Assembly (NCBI GenBank): GCA_028370155.1
Contig: CP116670.1
Coordinates: 2,666,001-2,730,000 of the forward strand
Direction of reading: 5' to 3'
Length of the DNA: 64,000 nt
Origin: Arthrobacter sp. OVS8
GTDB lineage: Bacteria > Actinomycetota > Actinomycetes > Actinomycetales > Micrococcaceae
The notes beneath the pieces are model-generated. The model did not search any database and had not been told where the DNA came from. It saw only the letters and a list, made by a program, of their open reading frames with translations. A program made the translations under genes and the position numbers. This document shows positions 9,201 to 19,692 of this stretch, piece by piece; positions within the stretch are counted from its first letter, which is position 1; each line of letters starts with the position of its first letter.

Positions 9201-11100
9201 TCAGGCGAACCGCGCCAGGGGTTCTGCAGCCGGCCGGCCATCTGCAGTCCGCCGGAGGGGTCGGCCAGGTCCAGCATCTGCTGGTTGTTGCGCAGCTGCA
9301 GCCGGTTGAGGCAGGACAACGGGAAATCCGTGGCGAACAGCTCATGCCGGGCAAACTGCTCCGCGAGCTCGGGGTGCTCGCCCTGGTACTCCCGGAGGAC
9401 GGCCGCGGCGGTCCGCCAGAATTCTTCACCGCTGAGCTGGCCGTCTTCCTCCAGCAGTGCGCTGAGGAACCGGAAGATGCAGTCGAAGACGTCGGTGAAG
9501 ATGGCCAGGACCTTCTCCGCGTCGGGGATCTCGGCCTTGATCCTGGCCACCTCGTCGGGCAGCTCCAGCCGGTCACCCATCACCACGATCTCCTCGGCAA
9601 TGTCCTTCATGACGGCGCTGACCGGGACGCCGTCCTCCAGAATCAGGATGACGTTTTCGCCGTGCGGCATAAAGGCCAGCTCGTAGGCGTAGAGGCAGTG
9701 GGCCAGCGGAACGAGATACGCCTCGAAGTACCGGCGCAGCCAGTCCGCGGGCGCCAGTCCGGAACGCTCGATCAGCGCGGACACCATCGGCTTTCCCGCG
9801 GCGTCGACGTGGAGCAGGGACGCCATGGTGGCCAGTTGCTGCCCGTCCTCCAGGAGCGGCACGGGGCTTTCCCGCCACAGCGCGGACAGCATCTTCCGGT
9901 ACGGTGAGCCCTTCGCCGACGCGGCCTCGTAGTAGCCGTTGTGATAGCCGATGGCGGCCACCTCGCGGATGAGCGTCAGCCGGCGCTTCTGCAGGGCGGG
10001 GTCGCTGTGGATCAGGTCGCGGAGCCAGTCGTTGATGGCGGGGGTGGCCTTCATGTACTGCGGCGACAGCCCCCGCATAAAGCCCATGTTCAGCACGGAC
10101 ATGGCCGTCTTGACGTAGCACTTCTCCGGCGACGCCGTGTTGAAGAACGTCCTGATGGACTGCTGGGCCTGGTAGCTGTCCGCCCCGATCCCCAGATGGA
10201 CAATGCGCTGCTGCGCTATTTCGGCCGCAAACGTCACGGTCAGCTTGTTGTCCCACTGCCACGGGTGCACCGGCATCAGGAAATAGTCGGCCGGGTCCAG
10301 GCCCCGGATTCCCAGCTCGGCGTCGAAGTACGCGACGGCGGACGCCCCAGTTCGGCGTCGAGGTGGTTACGGTAGCTGAGGCCCTCGGCGGACGTGAAGA
10401 CGGCCTGGTTCCGGTGCACCGCGATCCACTCGACCTGCACGGGGGCGCCGGCCTCCGGGGCGAAGGAGCGGTAGTCCGCGATGCCGAAGCCCAGCCGGCC
10501 GTTGTTGGCCACAAAGCAGGGGTGGCCTTCGGTCATGCTCCGTTCAATGGCTTGGAAATCGATGGCGGCGTCTGCCCCACCGGTCACGCCGGCCGCCAGT
10601 TCAGCGGAGGCGGGCTGGCCCATCCACTGTTTGTAGGCGTGGCTGGAGAGCGTGCTGCTGATTTCCTCGAGGTAGACCGGGAGCATCTCCTCGCGGATCC
10701 CCAGGGTGTCCCGGAACTCGGTGATGAAGCGCAGGGCATCGAGCTCCGCCGCCTCCCGAGGACATGCCCATTCTTCGGCCTCAGGCGCGGGCATGTCGGG
10801 ATATGCCCCGGCCTCGCGGCGGCGGATGGACATGTCCGCGATGGACCAGTGGTCGAGCTCCAGCTTCCGGGCCGAGAACCGGTACTCCACGGAACCGTCG
10901 TCGCTGGTGACGCGGTAACGGGCCAGCTCCGCGGCAAGGGGATCGGGCCCCAGGGGTTCCGGCGTGAGGATCCGTTCGTGCGAGAACTCGGCGAGGGCCT
11001 TGCGGACCACGTGCCGGTTGGCGGCGGCCCAGCGTTCCGGGGTCAGGTGGACGGTTGAGTTGCCGGCCGTGAGGACGGATTCGAGTGCGGCGGTGATCAT
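9201..11100 (-). CDS. desD: NRPS-independent siderophore synthetase (DesD/IucA-IucC family), two frameshifts
   Basis: This enzyme joins N-acyl-N-hydroxy-diamine succinates with ATP into hydroxamate siderophores such as desferrioxamine. The start MITAALESVLTAGNSTVHL is followed by EGHPCFVANNGRLGFG (ATP/phosphate region), MPVHPWQWDNKL, KTAMSVLNMGFMRGLSP and HGENVILILEDG, all IucA/IucC family motifs. A shift near 10345 separates the halves. A second near 9216 hides the native end; restoring a C gives LQNPLARFA with TGA at 9201-9203. The repaired length is about 630 residues, normal for the family. The start overlaps the preceding acyltransferase by ATGA. It is the last gene of a four-gene operon whose order equals desA-desB-desC-desD of Streptomyces. 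Confidence 0.88.
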
Positions 11101-11658
11101 AGCGGGGCTCCCTGGCGGATCGGGGATGAATGGAGGTCAGCGCGGGCAGTGTGGAAGGCCTCCCGGGTACAGAAGCTGAGCAGGGCAGTCTTGTCGGGCA
11201 GGACCACCTCCCCGGCAGGCTGAAAGCCCAGCCGCGCGTTGAGGACATGGATTTTGTGGTTCCGGGCGTCAGGCTCCACCACCACGCGCTCCACGCCCGG
11301 GTCGGCGAACAGCCGGTCCAGCACCGCCTCCATCACCCGGGTGGTGAAGCCGGTCCGGACCTGCCCTTCCGGCGGGCCGACCAGCAGGTGCATCCCGATG
11401 TCGCCGGGCTGCGTGGCGTACACACCGGCCAGCGGCGACAGCGGCGGGAGGTACTCCTCCATCAGGAAGGCGGGGACGCCGCCGTCGAGCCCCAGCAGAG
11501 CATGGTGGTGGCCGGTGGACTGGATCTTCGCGTACTCCTCCGCGACGTCCCGCACGGTGGCGGACTGCATCCCCAGAAGGACGCGTAGGGCCGGGTTACC
11601 CAGCTGTGGAGGAGGGTGCGTCGGCGTCCGGGTCGAAGCAGCGGAAGGTGAAACTCAT
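11097..11658 (-). CDS. desC: Siderophore N-acyltransferase (DesC/IucB-like GNAT), two frameshifts
   Basis: It acylates N-hydroxycadaverine (or a similar hydroxylamine) with acetyl- or succinyl-CoA. From ATG at 11656-11658 the protein begins [15 protein letters not shown]. After two one-base losses (near 11605 in a CCC run and near 11572 in a GGGG run) it continues HSWVTRPYASFWGMQ and then VAEEYAKI, a signature of the IucB/RhbD/DesC acyltransferases. The C-terminal half, which is unbroken, includes VVEPDARNHKIHVLNARLGF, the CoA-binding end of the domain. The repaired length is about 187 residues. It overlaps its neighbours by ATGA on both sides, so the four proteins should be translationally coupled. 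Confidence 0.85.
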
Positions 11659-13042
11659 GCGTTTACCCCTGCCGGCTCACGGACGCCAGCCTGACGGACG
11701 TCCGCCCGGCGGCCGCCGCCCGGGAACCCGGCGGGCTCCCGCGTTCCGAACTGCTGGAACGCGATGCTTTGTTCCACCGGGTAGACCTCGCGGCCGGTGA
11801 TTTCGCGCAGGATGCAGGAGTTGCGGTAGGCGGCCATGCCCAGGTCCGGGGTGACGAAGCCGTGGGTGTGCAGCTCGGCGTTCTGGACGAAGATCTCGCC
11901 GGGTTCGACGCCGGTGCTGTAGTTGCGCCCGACGGCGAACCTGCCGAGGCTGTCCCGGGCGATGCGGTCCTGCACACCGGCGAGGAACTCCGGCTCGCGG
12001 TAGCCGTACCCGGTGGCGAGCACCACGGCGTCGGTGTCCAGCGAGTAGTCGGCTCCCTGCTCCTCGTGCCGCAGCTGCAGGGTGTGGGAGCCGGTTGCCG
12101 GGTCCCAGGAGGCGCCGGTGAGCGCCGAGTGCGTCAGGAGCCGGGTGTCCACGATGCCCGGGAGGCTCTTGGCATACAGGAGGTCGTAGATGGCGTCGAT
12201 GAGCTCGGAGTTGATGCCCTTGTAGAGGTTCTTCTGGCTCTTGACCAGCCCGTCGCGCTGTTCCTGCGGGAGCGCGTGGAAGTAGTCCACGTATTCGGGC
12301 GACGTCATTTCGAGGGTCAGTTTGGTGTACTCGAGGGGAAGAACCGGCCGGAGCGGGTAACCCAGTTCAGCCGGTAGCCGTGGACGTCGATCTCCTGCAG
12401 CAGCTCATAGTAGATTTCGGCGGCGCTCTGGCCGCTGCCCACGATCGTGATGCTCCGCTGCTTCTGCAGTTCGCTCTTCCGCGAAAGGTATTCGGCGTTG
12501 TGGAGGACCAGTCCGCCGGCGTCGACGATGCCGTCGCAGGCCGCCGGCACGTAGGGCGAGGTGCCGGTGCCCAGCACCAGCCGCCGGGCGTGCAGCACCT
12601 CCGGCCCGTCCGGGCCTTCCAGCGCCAGCCGGTACACGCCGTCGTCGTAACTGATCTCCCGGACATCCGTGCCGAACCGGACGGAATCCAGCTGGCCCGC
12701 CACCCACTGGCAGTACTGGTTGTACTCGGCGCGCAGCGGATAGAAGTTCTCCCGGATGTAGAACCGGTACAGCCGTCCGGTCTGCTTGAGGAAGTTCAGG
12801 AACGAGTAGGGCGACGTCGGATCCGCCAGGGTGACAAGGTCTGCCATAAACGGAACCTGCAGGTGCGCCGGCTCCAGCATCATGCCCGGGTGCCAGTCGA
12901 AGGAGTCCCGGCGTTCCAGGAAGACGCCGTCCAGCCCGTCGACGGGCTCGCTCAGCGCGGCGAGGCCCAGGTTGAACGGCCCGACGCCGATCGCGGCGAA
13001 GTCGTGGACGCGCCGGGTTGCGCCCTGGTTTCCCGCGTTCAT
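11655..13042 (-). CDS. desB: Lysine/cadaverine N6-hydroxylase (DesB/IucD family), one frameshift
   Basis: A flavin-dependent N-monooxygenase that hydroxylates the diamine to make the hydroxamate precursor. The protein begins [19 protein letters not shown]. It has the FAD motif [12 protein letters not shown], the NADPH motif [15 protein letters not shown] and the C-terminal [14 protein letters not shown] typical of IucD/PvdA enzymes. The frame slips near 12338 in CCCC after RSGRFFP; the second half resumes at [14 protein letters not shown] and ends at 11655 in an ATGA overlap with the acyltransferase. The repaired length is about 460 residues. It overlaps the decarboxylase upstream by ATGA at 13039-13042. 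Confidence 0.88.
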
Positions 13043-14612
13043 GCGGACACCTCCGCGTCCTCGAGCAGCGATGCCCCGGTGGTCCGGAGCAGGTCAATGA
13101 TGGTGCGGATGTCCTCCACCCGGGCCTCGGCGTTCAGCAGGGTGAACTTCAGGTAGTGCCGGCCCGCAACCGTGGTTCCGGCCACCACGGCCTCGCCGGA
13201 GGCGAAGACCGCGGAGCGGATGTCCTGGTTGAGGCGGTCCGCCGTGACTTCGGCCAGGCGGCTGCCGTCCGGCTGCAGGGGGCGGTACCGGAACACGAGC
13301 GTGCTGAGTTGGGGCGCTGCGGCGAGCTCGAAGTCCGGATCCGAGGCCAGGATCCCGCCCACGCGGGACGCCAGGTCGATGGCCTCGTCGAAAAGCGCCC
13401 CGAGGGCGTCGGCGCCCATGATCCGCAGCGTCAGCCAGAGCTTCAGGGCGTCGAACCGGCGGGTGGTCTGGATGCTCTTGTCCACCTGGTTGGGGCGGTC
13501 GACTGCGGTGGCCGGGTTCAGGTAGTCGGCGTGATAGGTCACGTGCCGGAGCGTGGCCGCGTCGCGGACCAGCAGCGCACTGGAGCTGACCGGCTGGAAG
13601 AAGGTCTTGTGGAAGTCAACGGTGACGGAATCCGCCCCGTGGATCCCGTCCAGCAGGTGCCGGTGCCGCCCGGACACCATGAGCCCGCCGCCGTACGCCG
13701 CATCGACGTGCAGCCAGGCACCATACTCGCGGGCCGCCGCGGCCAGCTCGTCGAGGGGATCGATCGCCCCGAAGTCGGTGGTGCCGGCCGTGGCCACCAC
13801 CGCCATGGCCACGAGGCCCTCGTTCCGTGCCTGAGCCAGTTCCCCGGCCAGCGCCGCGGGATCCATCCGGTGGTCCGGTCCGCAGGGAACGGACACGACG
13901 GCGTCGTACCCCAGTCCCAGCATGGACGCCGACTTCCGGATGCTGAAGTGGCTGTCCGCCGAGGTGAAGATCCGTAACCTCTCCAGGAGGGACGGCAGCC
14001 GGAGCCCGTCATTTTCCGGGTCCAGCTTCAGCCACTCCACGGCCTGGTTCCGTGCCAGCAGGAGGGCCTGGAAATTGGACTGGCTCCCGCCCGAGGTGAA
14101 CACGCCGTCGGCGGAGTCGCCCAGGCCGAGCTGCGCGGCTGCCCACGAGATGAGCCTGCGCTCGATCATGGTGGCGCCCGCGCTCTGGTCCCAGGTGTCC
14201 ATCGAGGAATTCACCGCGGACAGGACGGCCTCGGCCACGAGGGCCGGGATCACGACGGGGCAGTTCAGGTGCGCAGCGTACTTGGCGTCATGGAAGTAGA
14301 CGGCGTCCCGGAGGTAGACGCCCTCCAGCTCGTCAAGGGCAGCTGCGGTATCCGCCAGCGGGGTGCCGAGGTCCACGCCGTCCACGCGGCTCTTCAGCTC
14401 GGCGGGCGTGGCCCCTGTGAAAGGCCGCGTGCACTGGGAGACTTTGTCGGCCACTGCCACGACACCCTTGAGCACCTGGGCCGCGTAGCCGTCAGCATTC
14501 CGGGCGTTGAAGAGGTGGGCGGTGGCACTGTGCAGCAGCTGTGCCGGCGAACCGGGTCCGGTCTGGGTGCCGGGAGGCAGGGGTGAAAATCCGCGGGGAT
14601 GACGGGCGCCAC
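13039..14612 (-). CDS. desA: PLP-dependent lysine decarboxylase (DesA-like), N-terminal frameshift
   Basis: A group II pyridoxal-phosphate decarboxylase that would make cadaverine from lysine, the first step to desferrioxamine-type siderophores. Visible motifs: [25 protein letters not shown], and the PLP lysine in [11 protein letters not shown] continuous frame reaches an ATG at 14643. I prefer the GTG at 14610-14612, because AAAGGA lies just upstream and the peptide [10 protein letters not shown], followed by a one-base repair near 14583, joins directly to [15 protein letters not shown]. Length about 525 residues. A related 2,4-diaminobutyrate decarboxylase is the alternative, but the desB-desC-desD neighbours favour lysine. 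Expression should be iron-repressed through the box upstream. Confidence 0.85.
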
Positions 14613-14662
14613 AGAGAGATCCTTTGTTTGACGTAAGTAGCATCGACTAAGCTAACCCTTAC

Positions 14663-14681
14663 TTAGGTGAGCCTTAACGTC
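14663..14681. promoter_or_regulatory. Iron box (DmdR/IdeR operator) upstream of desA
   Basis: Read on the minus strand, the last 11 bases are GGCTCACCTAA, identical to one half of the actinobacterial iron box TTAGGTTAGGCTCACCTAA. The other half is degenerate. It lies about 50-70 bases upstream of the desA start, where a repressor would block the promoter when Fe2+ is plentiful. A further degenerate TTAGCTTAG half-site follows at 14648-14656. Confidence 0.75.
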
Positions 14682-14761
14682 AAACTTGTGTGACTTAATT
14701 CCCGTCGGAAAAGATTATCGGATAGGAGGGGCGGATGCCGCCTGCGGATCAGGGCGGACGT

Positions 14762-15046
14762 TTACCTGTGGGCGTAGGTGAGGCAGTCGGCGTTGTCGAC
14801 GCCTGGCCCCACATGGACCTCGGTGGCCTTGCACATCAGGTGGTCGTTGTAGGTGCATTCGGATCGCTGGCAGGCTCCAACGTCGGCCAGCACCTTGGGC
14901 AGCCCGCCGTGCACGCCGATATCGATGAACGTGGCGCAGGAGGCATGATCCTCGGCCCCGCCCACAGTAATGGCGGCGGCGTTGCAGTTGGAGTGGTCGT
15001 TGAAGGAGCAATTGGTCACACTGCAGTCGGCTACGTGCGTCGTCAT
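14762..15046 (-). CDS. DUF1540 domain protein with two cysteine repeats
   Basis: A 94-residue protein starting MTTHVADCSVTNCSFNDHS with GGAGGAAAA as ribosome binding site. It has two copies of a C-x4-C-x7-C pattern, CSVTNCSFNDHSNC near residue 8 and CQRSECTYNDHLMC near residue 60, each followed about 20 residues later by another cysteine. This is the DUF1540 pattern, thought to bind a metal ion or cluster, but no biochemical role is established. No signal peptide is seen, so it should be cytoplasmic. It lies upstream of the siderophore operon on the same strand but is separated by the iron-box promoter. Confidence 0.85.
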   Translation of the reverse strand: MTTHVADCSVTNCSFNDHSNCNAAAITVGGAEDHASCATFIDIGVHGGLPKVLADVGACQRSECTYNDHLMCKATEVHVGPGVDNADCLTYAHR

Positions 15047-15206
15047 GGGATTTTCCTCCGTGGTCCTGCCACCCGGGCTGGGCGGCTCCGTGTGTCCACG
15101 GTAGGCCCCTCCCCGGCAAACAAAAAGACCCAATTGTGTTACCTAATCCCGGAACCGGACGGCGCCTGCCGGCCCGGTGGCCCGCTCTGAAGGCGGTGGG
15201 GCCGCG

Positions 15207-15646
15207 TCAAACCCCCGGCTTCTGGAACCGGGCGACGTACTTCCGCTGCCACGGGGTCTCGCTGGCCCCCGGCGATAGTGGGCGCGTACGAAAGCCACCG
15301 CCTCCGCGGGCGGGACGCCGTCGAGGACGGCCAGGCAGGCCAGGGCGGTTCCGGTCCGTCCGCGGCCGCCCCAGCAGGCGACTTCAACCCGCTCGGTCTC
15401 GGCACGTCGCCAGGCTTCCGTGAGGGCGTTCAGGGTGTCGGCGTCGTCGGCCGGCAGACCGAAATCCCGCCAGCGGACCCACCGGGATTCCCAGGCCACC
15501 GGCGCCGGACGGCTTCCCAGCAGGTACAGGCCAAACTCGGGCCGCGGGCCGGCCGGAAGCGGCCTGATCAGCCCGCGGCCCCGGATAAGCCGGCCGGACG
15601 GGAGTTCAAGGACTCCCTCCTGGCCCGGATCCCAGGTCTCCGTCAT
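15207..15646 (-). CDS. Protein-tyrosine/dual-specificity phosphatase-like protein, one frameshift
   Basis: The signature VACWGGRGRTGTALAC is a C-x5-R-T phosphatase loop, in which the cysteine is the nucleophile and the arginine binds phosphate. The protein begins MTETWDPGQEGVLELPSGRL and has RWRDFGLPADDADTL, where the Asp may be the general acid. Near 15268 the frame slips after VRAHYR. Restoring a base gives ETPWQRKYVARFQKPGV and TGA at 15207-15209, so about 147 residues. An in-frame upstream ATG at 15745 would add 33 residues with no family resemblance, so I use 15646. The substrate is not known. Confidence 0.7.
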
Positions 15647-15793
15647 TCTCCCGAGCGTAGTCCTTCCGCCGGCAACACGCACCGCGCGTTCCCGCCCGGT
15701 TGCTCCCCGGTCGATCAGCGAAAACCGGCCATAAACCTCGGACACGCCGGTGTCCCCCGGGTCCGGGTGGAAGCAACCGGGCTGGAGCGCGGC

Positions 15794-17307
15794 CTACTCT
15801 CCGGCGCCGAGCTTTCCGGCCAGGCGTTCGCGCATGAGGAGGCTGGCGTCATTGAGGCCCACAACGTCCACAGCCTTGCCGTGGTGGCGGTACTTCTCGG
15901 TGATGGCGTCCAGCGCGGCGATGGTGGAGGCGTCCCAGAGGTGGCTGGTGTGCATGTCGATCACCACGCGCTCAGGATCCAGGGCGTATTCGAACTGGGT
16001 GTAGAGGTCGTTGGAGGAGGCGAAGAAGAGTTCGCCGTCCACCTTGTAGGTGGCCACCGGGACCCCGTCAGCCTCTGTCACGGTGCGGTCCACGGTGACG
16101 AAGTGCGCCACGCGCCGGGCGAACAGGACCATCGCCACGAGGACGCCGACCCCGACGCCGATGGCCAGGTTGTGCGTGGCCACGGTGACAACCACGGTGG
16201 AGACCATCACCAGGGTTTCGCTCTTGGGCAGTGCCTTCAGGGTTGCTGGCCGGATGCTGTGCCAGTCGAACGTGGCCACGGAAACAAAGATCATCACGGC
16301 CACCAGGGCGCCCATCGGGATGAGGGACACGATGTCGCCGAGGGCCACCACCAGGATGAGCAGGAAGACGCCGGCCAGGAACGTCGAGATGCGCGTGCGG
16401 GCGCCGGAGGCCTTGACGTTGATCATGGTCTGGCCGATCATTGCGCAGCCGCCCATGCCGCCGAAGAAGCCGGTGACGATGTTCGCGACGCCCTGCCCCC
16501 AGGCCTCGCGGGTCTTGGGCGAGCGGGTGTCCGTGATGTCGTCCACGAGCTTGGCGGTCATGAGGATTCCAGCAGCCCCACGAACGCCATGGCCAGCGCG
16601 AACGGGAAGATAATCTGCAGTGTTTCGAGCGTGAACGGCACGTTGGGCACGAACAGCGAGGGCAGCGAGTCAGGAAGTTCGCCCTTGTCCCCCACCGTGG
16701 GGACCGCGACGGCGGCCAGGACCGTGATCAGGGTCAGGACCATGATCGCGACGAGCGGGGCGGGCACGGCCTTGGTGAGCCGGGGCAGGCCGAAGACGAT
16801 CAGCAGTCCCGCCGCGGTGAGCGGATAGACCAGCCACGGGACGCCGAGCAGTTCGGGGACCTGGGACATAAAAATCAGGATGGCCAGGGCGTTGACGAAG
16901 CCCACCATCACAGAGCGGGGAATGAAGCGCATCAGTTTCGCCACGCCGGAGAGGCCCAGGATGATCTGGAAGACGCCGGCCAGGATCACGGCGGCGACGA
17001 GGTAGTCCAGGCCGTGCGACTTCACCAGCGGGGCAATCACCAGAGCTACGGCCCCGGTGGCCGCCGAAATCATCGCCGGACGGCCGCCGACGAAGGCGAT
17101 CGTCACGGCCATCGTGAAGGAGGCGAACAGCCCGATGCGGGGGTCGACACCGGCAATGATCGAGAAGGCGATGGCCTCCGGGATGAGCGCCAGCGCGACG
17201 ACGAGCCCGCCAAGGACCTCGGTCTTGAGCCGGCGAGGGGACATCAGCGTGCCGCGGACCGATTGAAGCTGCTCCGGGGTCAGGGACGGGGCGGTTATGG
17301 TGGCCAT
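15794..17307 (-). CDS. SulP-family inorganic anion transporter with STAS domain, one frameshift
   Basis: The protein begins MATITAPSLTPEQLQ and has the SulP start GLVVALALIPEAIAFSII, GLFASF and SAATGAVALV, then about ten membrane segments. A shift near 16561 breaks the conserved VGLLES-LMTAKLVDDITDT stretch in the anion-binding region; both sides match the family. The last 100 residues form a soluble STAS domain with VIDMHTSHLWDASTIAALD. SulP proteins carry sulfate, bicarbonate or other anions with Na+ or H+ in the cell membrane; the ion cannot be told here. The repaired length is about 505 residues. Confidence 0.87.
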
Positions 17308-17476
17308 CGCTGGCTCCGTTCAGACTCGGGAAGGCGCGCCGCGGCTTCGGTGTTGAGCAGGAGCCAAGGCGACGTCGGCAAAAGGAGGAGGCGCCACACC
17401 GCGCCGGAGGGGAATACCGTGGCAGGGGTACCGGCCGGAAGTGGCCGCGGTTCGTCCTGCACCCTCGATTCTACCG

Positions 17477-18076
17477 TCAGGGTGTGAAGGGCGCGCTGAC
17501 GGGAAGCCCACCGCCGCGCAGCCGGGCGATCACCCGGGCCACCGCCCGCTCGGCGAGGGCATCCGCCGTCGTGCTGGTTCCCGGCGGCAGCACGTCGACG
17601 CCGTCCGGCGGCGGGGTGTCCGAAACCACCAGCTGGGCCACGCCGCGGTCCACGAGCTCCGTCATGGCGTCGACGTCGGCGGCGGTGCGCTCGGCCGGGC
17701 GGGAGCCGAGGATGACGCCGTCGGCGCCGCCCGAGAGCATAAACGGGCGCCAGCTGTCGCCGACCAGGATGACCGGCTGGTAGCCGTGCCGGGGCAGGAT
17801 CCGGGCGGCGGCGGTGGCCAGCTCCCGGTCCCCGGAATCGTCGAGGTCGGTGATGGCCAGGGCGACGACGTCGGTGCGGCCGCGCCGCATCCCGCGGGCG
17901 GCCCCGTTGGGCACATAGCCGAGTTCGCGGGCCGCGGCATGGACGCGGTCCTGCGTGGGCTGGCTGATCCGGGTGTTTCCGCCGGGGCGGCCGGAGAGCA
18001 CGTAGGACACGGTGGTGAGGGACACACCTGCCGCCTCCGCGACGTCGCGGATGGTGGGCTTGGATCCGTGCCGCAC
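17477..18076 (-). CDS. LacI-family transcriptional regulator, short form
   Basis: The first 60 residues are a standard LacI headpiece: PTIRDVAEAAGVSLTTVSYVLSG with hinge region RVHAAARELGYVPNGAARGM. The protein is only 199 residues, against 330-340 for the family. What remains covers the first part of the effector domain (TDVVALAITDLDDSGDRELA) and then a tail ending GLPVSAPFTP. About 130 residues of the sugar-binding core are absent, and no shifted frame supplies them. It may be a natural short regulator, an internal deletion, or a decayed gene. Its target is unknown; it lies upstream of the SulP gene on the same strand. Confidence 0.75.
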   Translation of the reverse strand: MRHGSKPTIRDVAEAAGVSLTTVSYVLSGRPGGNTRISQPTQDRVHAAARELGYVPNGAARGMRRGRTDVVALAITDLDDSGDRELATAAARILPRHGYQPVILVGDSWRPFMLSGGADGVILGSRPAERTAADVDAMTELVDRGVAQLVVSDTPPPDGVDVLPPGTSTTADALAERAVARVIARLRGGGLPVSAPFTP

Positions 18077-18256
18077 TGATGACTCCCGGGTACTTCTCCG
18101 CCGCAGGTTGGTGGCGGCCTTGAGGTTGGCTTCTCCTTGAACTGTAGCGGGAAGTCACGCGCAAGGGTCACCCAGCGAGGACTTTCCGCTTGGTCCATTG
18201 TTAAGGGTTGTGTACCCCTCTGGGCGGCCACCGCGCGAAAGGCGTAGCGTGCAGAG

Positions 18257-18861
18257 ATGGCTGAGGACAGATACACCACCGAGAGGGACGGCTTCGGGCG
18301 GCTCCTGGCAGACCGTGAAGTCTGGCGGCAGGCGGGCACCATCCCGGCGGCCGGCGAGCTCACCGCGCGCTGGCTGGAAGGCCGCAGCGAGTACCAGCCG
18401 GGGACTTTCACCCCGGGATCGACGCCGAAACCCGGGCCATCGCAGGCAGGCTCGCGGAGCTGGGCCGGAACGGGCTGTTCACCAAGGAATCGCAGCCCGG
18501 CGTACTCGCCGAGGGACACGCGCAGCGCGCCTACGTGACGGGTTTCTGCAGTGCGGAATCGGCGTCGGCGCTCCTGGAGCTGTCCGGCCGGACTGATCTG
18601 GTGACCGTGGCGCATGCTCCCGGAGAGGCCAGCCAGGCCTCCATCCCGGTGACTCTGCGGGACGACGCCGTGGTGACGGTTCTCGGCAGCAGTGAAGTCC
18701 CGGTCAGCGAGGAGCAGTTGCGCGACTGGACCGAGGAGGCCAACGAAACCCTTGCCCTGTTGCTGGCCGAGTCCTGGTACGTGGAGGTCTTCGACCCGGT
18801 CTGGGGCAGGGATGAAGTCCTCCTGCCCGGAGTCCTCGATGCGCTGGCCGCCGTGGGCTAA
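18257..18861 (+). CDS. Uncharacterised protein (DUF6919-like), one frameshift
   Basis: The start is MAEDRYTTERDGFGRLL. After TARWLEGRSEYQPG the frame slips near 18402; the repaired sequence continues DFHPGIDAETRAIAGRLAEL and NGLFTKESQPGVLAEGHAQR, then an unbroken C-terminal half to TAA/TAG at 18861. The WLEGR...SQPG pattern recalls the DUF6919 family of actinobacteria, but I am unsure of that name. There are no membrane segments or catalytic motifs I recognise. About 201 residues after repair. Function unknown. Confidence 0.6.
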
Positions 18862-18872
18862 GTCAGCCCGGG

Positions 18873-19199
18873 CTAGTCCCGGCCGATGCTGGCGGCCTCA
18901 TCCAGGGTGCGCGCCTCGAAATGCTCCAGCATCTCGCGCATGCCCTCCATGCTCTGCTTGAACACCTCGGACGCCCGCCATACTTCAGCCTGTTCCAGGG
19001 ATTCCCACGGACCGGTGCTGATGAACCGGTTCCGGACGTCACGGTCATGCATCAGCACGGCCTGCGCGTGCGGGAAGTCTTCTTGGGTTTTGCGGGCCAG
19101 GTCCCGCCACGCCTGCACGAAATCATTCTCACGGCCGGGGTGTACCAGCCAGATTCCCAGCGTATAAACCGACACGTCGATCGCCTCCATAGTCTGCAC
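18873..19199 (-). CDS. Antibiotic biosynthesis monooxygenase (ABM) domain protein
   Basis: A 108-residue single-domain protein with the dimeric alpha-beta barrel pattern: VYTLGIWLVHPGRENDFVQA, then AVLMHDRDVRNRFISTGPWE and SLEQAEVWRASEVFK. ABM-domain proteins include small monooxygenases without cofactor and haem-degrading enzymes, but many have no known substrate. A later ATG (MEAIDVS, at 19190) is also a possible start. It is convergent with the gene to its left and divergent from the SnoaL-like gene on its right. Confidence 0.75.
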   Translation of the reverse strand: MQTMEAIDVSVYTLGIWLVHPGRENDFVQAWRDLARKTQEDFPHAQAVLMHDRDVRNRFISTGPWESLEQAEVWRASEVFKQSMEGMREMLEHFEARTLDEAASIGRD

Positions 19200-19321
19200 G
19201 GGGTGGATACCCCTGATTATCGGCCTGCCCGCCAGCTTGCGGGTAGGGCCGATTTACCCGAGGGCGGACCCGGTTTCAAGAAGCCGGTGCACCGGATGCC
19301 AAGGATTTGTAGGCTGATGCC

Positions 19322-19681
19322 ATGACTGAGACGCAACACAAGGTGGACGGGTTCTTCGAGGGCTACGCCGCGGCGCTCTTGGCGCGCGACGCCAAGGCGA
19401 TCGCCGGGCTGTATGCGGTGCCGTCACTCATCCTGTTTCCCGGCATGTCGATTCCGGTCAGCGACTCCCGGCAGACCGAGGAGTTCTTCGCGTCCGCCTT
19501 CGGCCAGTACGCCGGGGTGACCGAGGTGCGGAAGCACATCGCCCTCATGGGCGAGGGACCGGGCACCGTCTGGGCGGACGTCACCTGGACCTTCGGCGGC
19601 CGGGCCCCCGAGCGGTTCTGTTACCAGCTCATCGATTCGGCCGAAGGTTACCGGATCGCCGTCCTCACTCTGTTGGCCTGA
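19322..19681 (+). CDS. SnoaL/DUF4440-like NTF2-fold protein
   Basis: 119 residues beginning MTETQHKVDGFFEGYAAALL, followed by RDAKAIAGLYAVPSLILFPG and VWADVTWTFGG, the cone-shaped NTF2-like fold used by SnoaL, ketosteroid isomerase-like and DUF4440 proteins. No catalytic set can be assigned. The gene ends 11 bases before nagA and could be read with it. Function unknown. Confidence 0.65.
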   Translation: MTETQHKVDGFFEGYAAALLARDAKAIAGLYAVPSLILFPGMSIPVSDSRQTEEFFASAFGQYAGVTEVRKHIALMGEGPGTVWADVTWTFGGRAPERFCYQLIDSAEGYRIAVLTLLA

Positions 19682-19692
19682 GAACTCTCCAG

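Noticed and set aside
15110..15145. A second iron box (TTAGGTAACAC) upstream of the DUF1540 gene
   Set aside because: Only the first six bases fit the iron box; the other half-site is absent.
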